NCBI RefSeq assembly: GCF_029168945.1
Contig: NC_083603.1
Span: 49,176,406 to 49,240,405 of the forward strand
Direction: 5' to 3'
Length of the DNA stretch: 64,000 nucleotides
From: Cannabis sativa
Lineage: Eukaryota; Streptophyta; Magnoliopsida; Rosales; Cannabaceae
Every line of letters begins with the position of its first letter. The stretch's first letter is position 1. The notes beneath the pieces were generated by a model, which searched no databases, was not told where the DNA came from, and worked only from the letters and a program-made list of their open reading frames with translations. This document shows positions 24,544-33,941 of this stretch, one piece after another. The position numbers and the translations under genes were made by a program.

Positions 24544-24689
24544 AATAAAGACCTTTTACGGAAGGCAACAAAAAAGACCTTTTACGGAAGGCAACAAAAA
24601 AGACCATTTACGAAAGGCAATGCAAAGACCTTTCACGAAAGGCAACATAAAAGACCTTTTCACAAAAGGCAAGAATAAGACCATTTGAT
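24544..24689 (+). repeat. 25-27-bp minisatellite downstream of Gypsy pol
   Basis: About five and a half imperfect units of the form AAGACCTTTTACGGAAGGCAAC-plus-A-run, directly after the integrase. Unit length varies by one or two bases. Its function is unknown. Confidence 0.9.
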
Positions 24690-24933
24690 ACGATAATATA
24701 TAAAGCACAAAAATCGTAAGAGGACAACCGGCAAGTACAACATAAAAAAACAACAACAAAAACTCCGTTCGAAATTAAAACGTATGGATAAGCAAGTACA
24801 CGTCGAGAAACAACAGAATATAAAGTAAAATTATCATTAATAAAGAGCAACGAGAACACGAAACAGAAAACCCACTACCCCACCTTACACAAAAATTAAA
24901 GTTTTATGAAAAAGGAGTACTTTCTCTATTTTC

Positions 24934-24953
24934 AAAAAAACTGGGGGAGTAGT
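24934..24953 (+). other. Internal polypurine tract of the Gypsy element
   Basis: The run AAAAAAACTGGGGGAGTAG is nearly the same as the terminal tract directly before the 3' LTR (ACTGGGGGAGTAG at 41251-41263). After it the sequence is not LTR but GCCTGTACAAAA. It marks the left edge of the antisense gene block. Confidence 0.7.
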
Positions 24954-25097
24954 GGCCTGTACAAAATATGGTAAATAGGGTGTTGTATTAACGCCGACGG
25001 CATAAACTTACAAAATTTACATGATACAATCCCAAAATATAAAAAGGTGCCGACGTAAGCCTACAAGGTAAATAAAAAAAAAAGGAGAAGAGACCCC

Positions 25098-25673
25098 CTA
25101 CACGGAGAAACTCTCCCTCTGCTGAAACGTCCGCCGCATTGCAAGCCACCCCCGACGGTTGGAAAAAGAAGGGGGGCGTATGATCTCGGATACCACCCGA
25201 GGTAACTCCTGAAGGAAGGAAGAAGCAGATATACAGAAAGCTGAGGGGGAAGCATCCGTAGGAGCAGGGACTTCTTTGAAGTACTCAGATTGGGCAGTAG
25301 ACTCAATCTCGGGATAATTAGCCGCCGTCATTTGAGTCGAACTTCCTTCTGATACTTTAGGCTCCTCCTTAGCCGCTTCAACTGGTGTCAATGTGGGAGG
25401 AAAAATAGCGAAAGGACACATAGCCAAAGGTGGCGCAACATCGATGCGAGAAACAGCATAAGTTCCAAGGCCCAATGCAGCTTGTTCAAAGAAAGGACAG
25501 CTGCAGACCTCTGAAAAATGCAGTGGAGGAAGTGTAGTGGGTTCGAAATCACGAAAGCTAGAGAAGGGGTTCAAAGAAAGAAAAGCAGGATCCAAAGGCT
25601 GCAATCCTGAGAAAATGTTGGAGGAGGAAGGCTCCTTCGAGTAGGGTATCTGGTTTCTGGGTAGAGAAGACAT
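25098..25673 (-). CDS. Antisense ORF a of the Gypsy element, unknown
   Basis: An ATG at 25673 opens 191 codons beginning MSSLPRNQIPYSKEPSSSN. The product is rich in Pro, Ser and Phe with no recognised domain and no membrane segment. It lies between the internal polypurine tract and the next antisense ORF, all on the minus strand, and its start (MSS, Pro/Ser-rich) resembles the other two antisense ORFs. Expression is unproven and no function is assigned. Confidence 0.4.
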   Translation of the reverse strand: MSSLPRNQIPYSKEPSSSNIFSGLQPLDPAFLSLNPFSSFRDFEPTTLPPLHFSEVCSCPFFEQAALGLGTYAVSRIDVAPPLAMCPFAIFPPTLTPVEAAKEEPKVSEGSSTQMTAANYPEIESTAQSEYFKEVPAPTDASPSAFCISASSFLQELPRVVSEIIRPPSFSNRRGWLAMRRTFQQRESFSV

Positions 25674-26300
25674 AATGCAGGAAGGATAAACAAATAACAC
25701 AGTTGAACTGACCCAGAGAACTAAAAAAGAGTTGAAGAATATTCTTAGATAAGAAAGGAACTCAACGAGAAGCCTATTTATACAAAATTACATGCAAAAT
25801 AATAAAAAAAAAAGGAAAAAAGGAAATGAAGAGTCACCACTTTGTTTTAAAAACACGTGCCAACTAAAGCACGTGCACTCAAATTTCGAAAGAGTATATA
25901 TGTCATCCCACTTCCCAAGGCACCCTATTTAAAAAAAAAAAAAACTCTTGGAATGGATACGAATAATTGTATGCATAAATGATAGACAATAAATACACAT
26001 AAAGGAGCCACAATTCCCCCAATATTACTTAAAGTAGGCATAAGACATAGGAAGAGACAATAAAAGTAATAAACGCAAGTCTATTCAAGGATTGTAAATA
26101 CAAGTTACATAAAAAAAGAAGAAGGGAAATAGAAAGACATATTAAACAACGGTCGAATACAGCCAAAAATTACACACAAAAAGTGACAGTTATCTAACAA
26201 AATCTAGAACTTAGGAGTTAGAAGCGTTCGCGGTCGGGATGGTGCCAGCAGAGTATGCACAGGGAACCAGGGATCACAATAAACCCTCGAACAACCCTCA

Positions 26301-26704
26301 TCAGACAGCGACGGCAACCCGTGGGGAAGCCCGGGGGTAAAAAGGAGCTCCCTCCCTTAAGCACTCTTCCATCCGCCTTTCGATAGCTAAACGTTCCCTC
26401 TCCAAGTCCTCATCCCAGGCCCGCCGGTTCCGAGCTTGCATCCGACGATTATCCCGGCGTCGCTCAGCACGCAGGCAAATGGCATGGAATTCAGCAGGCA
26501 CCCTTGTGGCAGCAGAAATATTACGTCCCTCATTCTCAAAGAAATTATGCAACCACTCCTCATCAGAAGATGAAGACGCATCGTTGTGCCTAGCCCTGTA
26601 AGCCCTCATCATCCTTCCAACAATAGCTTCACCACTGGGCCGGTAGTAACGTGAGAAAATCGAAGGGCTTGGGGGGGATCGATCCCCGACGTCAGAGTGG
26701 AACT
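26301..26704 (-). pseudogene. Antisense ORF b of the Gypsy element, 3' part (split by Sire-C)
   Basis: From 26704 down to the stop at 26301 runs one frame. It begins in the target-site duplication and passes through RMMRAYRARHNDASSSSDEE, then a strongly Arg/Glu-rich helix-like stretch with many ERRR-type words. The 5' part with the start codon is at 37143-37196, on the other side of the Sirevirus insertion. The Sirevirus therefore landed about 18 codons into the ORF. No family is recognised. Confidence 0.55.
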
Positions 26705-26941
26705 TGTTAACTCAAACTTTTCGATCTCCTTGTTTTGATGATTAGCAAATATTTGATTATTATTTGTTACTAATGATTTATTGATTTTGTAGCAAATTTA
26801 AAAGAGAAAAGAAATATTTTGGTATTTTTACCAAACTTTTAAAAGCAACACTAAATGGACTCAACAAGCATGTCAAGAGAAAAAGATTCATCAAGGGATC
26901 AACAACTCAAGACCCTATTCAAAAGAGGTCTTCAAAATCCC

Positions 26942-26996
26942 AAAGTCAAAAAGTCAACCCGAAAGTCAAAGTCAAAGTCAAAGTCAAGGTCAACTC
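26942..26996. promoter_or_regulatory. Tandem GTCAA/TTGAC (W-box-like) array in the LTR
   Basis: At least eight GTCAA words, four of them in a perfect AAAGTCA hexamer-like series, read as TTGAC on the minus strand. TTGAC(C/T) is the WRKY-binding W-box core. The array is upstream of the LTR TATA box and is kept in all four Sirevirus LTRs of the window (also 35909-35963, 53814-53870, 62163-62221). Confidence 0.55.
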
Positions 26997-27330
26997 TCGG
27001 GAAAAATCAACTTGGGATCAAAAACATGCAAATCAAGCTAGGAGGCTCTTCTACATCAAGACTACTCAAAATTAAATGGTATAAATCTACTTTAGTCTTG
27101 TTAAAGTGATTTGCATAGCACACTAAGTTTTTATAAATTTGAATTTTGGCCCATTCACTAACTTGTGCAACAAGTTTTCTCACACGATAGTTCAAAAAAT
27201 TTTTTGATTGAATTTCTAAATTACATTTTGTTTAACTAAGAGAACAAAGTTGGAATTTCTGAAATCGGATAATCGAGTAAGAAGTTATGCGCGTTTAAGT
27301 CCCGAAAAATGGCACTTTTGCCCTTTAGTC

Positions 27331-27412
27331 GGTCATCCGGAATTCGGATGGCAACCGGAATTCCGGTTGCAATCAATCCGGAATTCCGGTTCCCATCCGG
27401 ACTTCCGGTTCA
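27331..27412. promoter_or_regulatory. CCGGAATTCCGG palindrome cluster in the LTR
   Basis: Four copies or near-copies of a CCGG-AATT-CCGG palindrome with arms GGATG or GGTTG, ending about 60 bp upstream of the TATA box. Palindromes of this sort have been described in Sirevirus LTRs. The same motif recurs before the third ORF. Confidence 0.7.
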
Positions 27413-27473
27413 TGGCTGACCCCACCTCGGGAAACGTGCTAACGGCTATAAACGGCTAGTTTTTTATCAAACA

Positions 27474-27483
27474 CTATATAAAC
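27474..27483 (+). promoter_or_regulatory. LTR TATA box
   Basis: CTATATAAAC, at the expected place between the palindrome cluster and a leader-like sequence. Identical boxes lie at 36434-36443 (3' LTR) and, on the minus strand, at 53327-53336 and 61680-61689 (Sire-B). Confidence 0.7.
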
Positions 27484-28183
27484 TCGATTTTTCTTTCAAA
27501 AAATAAGTTGGTTGAGCATTTATTACATATATCTAACCTATCTAAGTGAGATTAAGGAGCTTCTAAGTTTGAAATCCAAACCAACACTTTTCACACACTT
27601 TGAGCCAAAATTTGATTTTATTCATCTTAAGTGTGCTTGCTTTTCACTCTAGGTTTCCATTGTATCATCATATTTCTAGAGTGATTTTAGCTTGTATATC
27701 AAACACATTTCCATATTGTGATTGAGGTGAGGTTGGCACCGGTTTTGTAAACAACCCGGAAATAGTGAGATTGGCACTTTAACAATCCGAGAAAGAGGTT
27801 AATAGTCCTCGGGGGTGCGAAACTATTGTAAGAGGTTTGGAAATACCTTGGTGAAAATTTCCCGGTTGTAAGGGTTAGTCAAGCCCGTTAACTTGGCTCG
27901 ATATTGGAACTCAAAGCTAGGTCCATAGCTTTGAAGACCAAGGACGTAGGTGGCATAGTTCTACCGAACCTTGTAAAAATCGAGAGTTTGCATTTTCTAA
28001 TCCTTAAACTCTTTACTTTACAAGTTTAATTATTTGTCTTAATATATTGCTTGCCATACTACTTGTTTTTTACTTGATTAATTGACTAATTGCATAATTT
28101 TGTGTTAAAAGTTTTAATTTTCCGAAATTAGTTTAAATTTCCAATTCACCCCCCCTCTTGGAAACATATCTTGGGCTAACAAT

Positions 28184-28195
28184 TGGTATCAGAGC
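28184..28195 (+). other. Sire-C primer-binding site
   Basis: TGGTATCAGAGC, complementary to the 3' end of initiator tRNA-Met, two bases after the 5' LTR. This is the standard plant Copia site. Confidence 0.93.
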
Positions 28196-28235
28196 AAGGG
28201 CTCAAATTATTTGATTAGATTTCACAATCTAGAGC

Positions 28236-29894
28236 ATGGCGTTTCCAAGTAATTCACAAAATAACATGTTAGAAGGTTTTAGCACAAATAGAGCACCATA
28301 CTTCAATGGAGTAGATTTTCCTTATTGGAAAATTAGAATGGAAACTTACCTTCAATCTATTGACTATGATTTGTGGCATATTGTGTCTAGTGGTCCTTAT
28401 GTTGCTAAACATGTCATAAATGGTGTTGAAGTAATTAAGACTTATGAAGCATATGATGAAAATGATAAGAAAATGCTTTCTAAAAATGCTAAAGCTAAAT
28501 ATGCTCTTATATGTGGTTTGGATAGAGATATTTTTAAAAATATTGAACAAGCCTCTACCGCTTATGATATGTGGAAAATGCTTGAAGTTACTCATCAAGG
28601 AACTAGTGCTATGAAGGAAACTAAAATTCAAATTTATTCCACTCAATATGAGAACTTTAAGATGAAATCGGATGAAACCATTGCTAATATGTATACTCGC
28701 TTCACTACAATTACTAATGGTTTGAACTCTCTTGGCAAGGTACTTACTCAAAAGGATATGGTGACCAAGATTTTGAGAAGTCTCACCAAGGCGTATCAAG
28801 GAAAGGTGGTTGCCATTCAAGAAGCCAAGGATCTCTCAACACTTCCCTTGGAAGAACTAATTGGCTCACTCATGAACCATGAAATTTTCATGAGTGCTCA
28901 AGAAGAAGAGGAAGTTGAGAAGAAAAAGAAGACTATTGCATTCAAGTCTTCCTCCTCCCATGCCATTAGTGAAGAAGATGAGGAAAGCTTATGTAGTGAC
29001 ATGGAGGACTTGGCACTCTTCTCTAAGAAATACAAAAAGTTCATGAAATTCAAAAAGAACTTTGGGAAGAGGCCACAAAGAGGGAGTGACTCAAAAGAAA
29101 GAAAAAGCAAAGATGATCCACCAATTTGCTTTGAGTGCAAGAAGCCCGGACATATGAAGATGGATTGTCCAATGAGAAAGAAGAACAAATACAAAGGAAG
29201 GGCAATGTTGGCGGATTGGCTCAATAGTGACGAAGAGGACTCCGAAGAAGAAGGAAAGAATGAAGTGGCAAACATGTGCATGATGGCACTTGATGATGGG
29301 GTAAGCATTTCTAACCAAAATGATTGTGATAGTGAAAATGATGATGATAACTTAGATATGTCATATGATGAGTTGTCTAATTCATTTAAGGAACTATTTG
29401 ATGATTTTGGTAAATTGCTTGTTAAAAACCAAACCCTTAGAGAGAAGACCAACATGCTTTTAAAAGAAATTGAGATTTTGAAAATAAATGAAAAAGAACT
29501 TATAGCTAAATCTCAATGTGCTACATGTGCTTCACATAAGAAAGAAATTATTGATTTGAAAGCCCATGTGAGAAGCCTAAAAAATGACATATATACCTTC
29601 ACTAGAGGTAAGGAAGGCTATGATCTCATGGTGGGAAACCAATCATGTGGTTTTTCAAAAAATGGTATTGGCTATGATCCTAGTAAGAAACAAAAATTTT
29701 TGAGAAACTTTTTTGTGAAATCATCTAGTCTACCTCACTTTACATGCACATATTGTAACCGAGATGGCCATACTATTTCCTATTGTCATGTAAAGAAATT
29801 TGCATATCTAGGCAAGACTAAATGGGTACCGAAGGGTTCTAGAACTAACATGAATGGACCCAAAGTTATATGGGTACCAAAAGCCAACAAATGA
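28236..29894 (+). CDS. Sire-C Gag, long form (unspliced)
   Basis: 552 codons from the ATG at 28236, 40 bp after the PBS. The N-terminus [17 protein letters not shown] (DUF4219-like) is followed by the UBN2 capsid region ([17 protein letters not shown], about residues 115-220), a Lys/Glu-rich stretch and a CCHC knuckle [14 protein letters not shown] (about 298-311). Residue 355 is the splice-donor point. The remaining part, encoded in the intron-like segment, adds a heptad-rich coiled coil and a second CCHC knuckle CTYCNRDGHTISYC (about 504-517) before the stop at 29892. The frame is intact. If spliced, only residues 1-355 join pol. Confidence 0.9.
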   Translation: MAFPSNSQNNMLEGFSTNRAPYFNGVDFPYWKIRMETYLQSIDYDLWHIVSSGPYVAKHVINGVEVIKTYEAYDENDKKMLSKNAKAKYALICGLDRDIFKNIEQASTAYDMWKMLEVTHQGTSAMKETKIQIYSTQYENFKMKSDETIANMYTRFTTITNGLNSLGKVLTQKDMVTKILRSLTKAYQGKVVAIQEAKDLSTLPLEELIGSLMNHEIFMSAQEEEEVEKKKKTIAFKSSSSHAISEEDEESLCSDMEDLALFSKKYKKFMKFKKNFGKRPQRGSDSKERKSKDDPPICFECKKPGHMKMDCPMRKKNKYKGRAMLADWLNSDEEDSEEEGKNEVANMCMMALDDGVSISNQNDCDSENDDDNLDMSYDELSNSFKELFDDFGKLLVKNQTLREKTNMLLKEIEILKINEKELIAKSQCATCASHKKEIIDLKAHVRSLKNDIYTFTRGKEGYDLMVGNQSCGFSKNGIGYDPSKKQKFLRNFFVKSSSLPHFTCTYCNRDGHTISYCHVKKFAYLGKTKWVPKGSRTNMNGPKVIWVPKANK

Positions 29895-29908
29895 ATTTGT
29901 TTTTGTAG
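29301..29908 (+). other. Intron-like segment absent from Sire-B
   Basis: The segment begins GTAAGC after ...GATGATGGG and ends TTTTTGTAG before GAATCAACAAG, with a CTAAC branch-point-like word near 29845. In Sire-B the flanking words are joined exactly, keeping the codon phase (phase 0), to give one gag-pol frame. The segment is 608 bp, not a multiple of three, and contains the gag stop at 29892. It is also coding sequence in the unspliced form. I read it as a retained/spliced intron that separates Gag from Gag-Pol. Confidence 0.82.
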
Positions 29909-32900
29909 GAATCAACAAGAAAGAGCCAAAGCTTATGGTTCTTGGATAGTGGATGTTCAAAGCATATGACCTAGGTGATCCATCAAGATTTTCAAGCTTT
30001 AAAAGCAAGGAAAGTGGCTTTGTCACTTTTGGAGACAATTCAAAAGGAAAAATCTTGGGCATTGGTGATATCGGTAACATATACTCTCCATGTATTAAAA
30101 ATGTGCTTCTTGTTGATAATCTTAAACATAACTTGCTTAGTATTAGTCAATTATGTGATATAGGTTTTCGTGTTGTGTTTGAATCCTCAAAATGCTCCAT
30201 TGAAAATGTTTCAACCAATGAAGTTATTTTCCTTGGAGTAAGGAAGGATAATGTGTATGTTATTGATGTTGACTCTTTTGATAGTAAAAATAAATGTTTA
30301 ACCGTGATGAATGATAATTCTTGGTTGTGGCATAGAAGATTAGGACATGCTAGTATGGATTCTATTTCAAAATTGGTTAGAAAAGATCTTGTTATTGGTT
30401 TGCCATCTATTCCGTTTGTTAAAGATAAACTTTGTGATGCATGCCAATTTGGAAAACAAATTAAAACATCTTTTCATTCCAAGAAAGAAATTTCAACTAC
30501 TAGACCTTTGCAATTGCTTCATATTGATTTATTTGGTCCTTCTAGAATTGCTAGTCTTGGTGGTAAATACTATGCATTTGTAATTGTTGATGATTTTTCA
30601 AGATTTACTTGGGTTATTTTCTTGACTCTTAAAAGTGATGTTTTGGAAAACTTTGTCAAATTTTGTAAAAATGTGCAAAATGAAAAAGGATATTCTATTA
30701 CCTCCGTTAGGAGTGACCATGGTGGTGAGTTTGACAATGATGCCTTAGAATTGTTTTGTGATGATCATGGTTTTAACCATAACTTTTCGGCACCAAGAAC
30801 TCCACAACAAAATGGAGTTGTCGAAAGGAAGAATAGAACAATTCAAGAAATGGCTAGGTCAATGCTAAATGAAATTTCATTACCAAAATACTTTTGGGCC
30901 GAGGCCGTCAATACTTCTTGTTATATTTTGAATCGTGTTTTCATTAGGCCCAACATGAATAAAACCCCTTATGAGCTTTGGAAAGGAAGAAAACCCAACA
31001 TTGGCTATTTTAAAGTTTTTGGATGCAAATGTTACATTTTAAACACCAAGGACAACCTTGGAAAATTTGATGCTAAATCCGATGTTGGAATTTTTATAGG
31101 GTATTCAACACATAGTAAAGCTTATAGAATTTATAACAAAAGAACTAATGTTGTTGAAGAATCTATTCATGTTGCTTTTGATGAGATTAACCCGCCTACA
31201 AGCAAAAGTTTAGATGATGATGTTGTAGGTTTGGGAGATGAGGTTCAAAATCTCGAAATTGGAGAGACTTCTAATGCTCCTTCACAAACTCCCAAAGAGG
31301 AACCACCCGTGGAAAAGGTAAATGAAAGCCAAGGTATGAACTCTAACCTTCCACATGAGTGGAAATTCAAAAGTGCTCATCCTATAGACCAAATTCTAGG
31401 TGATCCTTCTCAAGGTGTCACTACTAGAAACTCCCTTAGAAACTTGTGTAATTTCATTGCTTTTATTTCTCAAATTGAACCAAAGAATTTTAAAGAGGCC
31501 GAAGTTGATGAATTTTGGCTTCTAGCTATGCAAGAAGAAATAAATCAATTTATAAGAAATAATGTTTGGGAGTTAGTTCCAAGACCGTCACATCAATCGG
31601 TGATTGGAACAAAATGGGTCTATAGAAATAAGGTAGATGAGCATGGGGTCATTGTGCGTAACAAGGCTAGATTAGTGGCCCAAGGTTACAATCAAGAAGA
31701 AGGAATTGATTATGAGGAAACCTTTGCCCCGGTAGCAAGACTTGAGTCCATTAGAATGTTGTTAGCTTTTGCATGCCACAAGAATTTTATCTTGTATCAA
31801 ATGGATGTAAAAAGCGCATTCTTAAATGGGTACATTATGGAAGAGGTTTATGTCTCTCAACCACCCGGTTTTCAAAATCATAAATACCCTAACCATGTTT
31901 ACAAATTGAAAAAGGCTTTATATGGTTTAAAGCAAGCTCCTAGAGCTTGGTATGAAAGATTAAGCACTTTTCTTATTTCAAATGGTTTTTCAATGGGTAA
32001 AGCGGATAATACACTTTTTATAAAAAGAAAATCCAAAGACATTATTATAGTACAAATTTATGTTGATGATATTATTTTTGGTGCTACTAATGATGCTCTT
32101 TGTGAAGAATTTTCTAAGTGTATGCATAGTGAGTTTGAGATGAGCATGATGGGAGAACTCAATTTCTTTCTTGGACTTCAAATCAAGCAACAAAAGGATG
32201 GCATATTCATAGGTCAAACTAAGTACATCAAGGATCTTCTTCAAAAGTTTGACTTGGCAAATGCAAAGTCCATGAATACACCCATGAGCACATCCATAAA
32301 GATGGACAAAGATGAAAGCGGTAAGAATGTGGACATCACCAAGTATCGAGGTATGATTGGCTCTTTATTATATTTAACCGCTAGTAGACCGGATATTTTG
32401 TTTAGTGTTGGTCTTTGTGCTAGGTACCAATCTTGTCCTAAAGAATCCCACTTAAGTGCCGTTAAAAGAATATTTAGATACTTGATAGGCACAATGAATC
32501 TAGGACTTTGGTACCCCAAGAACTCAAACTTTGAAATAGTTAGCTACTCGGATGCCGACTTTGCCGGTTGTAAGACGGATAGAAAAAGTACTAGTGGAAC
32601 TTGTCACTTTTTAGGAAATTCCTTAGTGTCATGGTTTAGCAAGAAACAAAACTCGGTAGCTCTATCCACAACCGAAGCCGAATATATAGCCGCGGGTAGT
32701 TGTTGTGCACAAATACTTTGGATGAAACAAACTCTTAAGGATTTTGATATTGATTTTGAATGTACACCCATAAAGTGTGATAACACTAGTGCCATTAACC
32801 TCTCTAAGAATCCAATATTGCATTCTAGAGCCAAGCATATTGACATAAGGCACCACTTCCTTAGAGATCATATCCAAAGAGGTGATATTATGCTAGACTT

Positions 32901-33009
32901 TGTAAGCACCGAATTCCAATTAGCGGATATATTCACCAAGCCTCTTAGTGATGAGAGATTTAGTTTCATTAGAAGAGAGCTAGGCATGACCAACTTAAAT
33001 GAAATATAA
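29909..33009 (+). pseudogene. Sire-C pol, broken by a 2-bp insertion
   Basis: From the acceptor the frame reads [21 protein letters not shown], with the aspartic-protease DSG, then meets TAG because of two extra bases (29972-29973) not present in Sire-B. From there an open frame (ATG 29953) runs to 33009. It has [11 protein letters not shown] (GAG pre-integrase), integrase D-D(35)E ([25 protein letters not shown]), RT with [20 protein letters not shown] and YVDD, and RNase H with [16 protein letters not shown] and [11 protein letters not shown]. Apart from the insertion all catalytic residues are present. An assembly error at this spot is possible. Confidence 0.9.
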
Positions 33010-33941
33010 GGTTTGCTAGCTATGAAAAATTTCATATCTCTTTTCTTACTTATTTATGCATAATTGTTCCAAATATGATATTAATGAGATTTATATGCAT
33101 AGATGAGAAAATTTATTGATACTTGACCTATATGAACTATCCTTGTTGAAAAACTTAAAATTATAGGTCAAAATGTGGATTTTTGGTGAACTTTGGACTT
33201 GTTTTTAAACAAGTGAACATGTGAATTTTTGCATATTTGATTTTCTTGTGTGTCTATATGCTTGAATATGTGAAATAGAGTGTATTTAGTATGCCTATAG
33301 GTTTGCCTTGATTGAAATTTGCATGAAACAAATTTTTGGTACCTCACTTGTTGAATTTTTAGATTTTTAGGCCTAAAAGAGTGTTTTTCGCCAAACTCTC
33401 TCATTTTTCAACATTTTTCGATTCCGTAAGTTTTTACACCTCACATTTTATTTTATAAAACTGCTGGAAAAAGAATTTTTCAATTTCGTTGCATAAAACT
33501 CATTTTTGGTACGGTTCTAGTTTTCTTGGCAATTTTCGAAAAACTTACCGTAAATCGTCATTTTTCATTATTTTTCAGATTTTCTTGTTTGAGCAATTTT
33601 GTTTTATCATATTAAAGGTATTAGAATTGGTTTGGGGTCATTTGGGTCAAAATTGGATTTTTTAGCCCACTTTTAGAAAATTTTTTTTGCTGGTCCTGTA
33701 CCAACCGGAATTCCGGTTGTACCATCCGAGTCGGATGGCACGGGATCGACAAAGGCGATTTCGTCTTTTTCATGCGATTTTTTCCCTTTTTAAACCCTAC
33801 CACCGAATTTTTCCTCCCCCATTCAGATATTTCAACCCTAATACAGCAGCCACTCTTTTCTTTTCTCTAAAATTCTCTCTTTCAAAGCCTCACTCTCATC
33901 TTCCATTAATTAAAAAAAAAAAAGGAGAAGTGTGTTCTTCA
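33010..33941 (+). other. Spacer between pol and the third ORF
   Basis: AT-rich with repeated TTTTTCRATTTTC-like words. At 33703-33739 it holds CAACCGGAATTCCGGTTG and a decayed CCATCCGAGTCGGATGG palindrome, followed by a leader with CTCTCTTTC runs before the ORF. Sire-B has the same layout. Confidence 0.6.

Larger units (their letters stand above)
26705..28181 (+). repeat. Sire-C 5' LTR
   Basis: 1477 bp, TGTTAACTCAAAC...GGGCTAACA. It contains the TTGAC array (26942-26996), the CCGGAATTCCGG palindromes (27331-27412) and a TATA box (27474-27483). Confidence 0.96.

Noticed and set aside
24544..24689. CRISPR-like array
   Set aside because: The repeat units are contiguous with no unique spacers; it is a minisatellite inside a plant retroelement.
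26855..27109. 84-codon Lys/Ser-rich ORF in the Sirevirus LTR (four copies in the window)
   Set aside because: It is a translation of the GTCAA array within the LTR; it is repeated because the LTR is repeated.
28269..28820. 183-codon minus-strand ORF over Sire-C gag (and its mirror 60348-60899 in Sire-B)
   Set aside because: Shadow of the gag frame; no domain of its own.
29301..29908. The 608-bp segment as a transposon insertion in Sire-C
   Set aside because: It has no target-site duplication or inverted ends, it continues the gag frame with a zinc knuckle typical of Copia Gag, and its borders are splice sites.
33687..33941. N-terminal extension of the third ORF
   Set aside because: It runs through the palindromes and leader, the Sire-B frame differs there, and the MASSSR start is shared by both copies.
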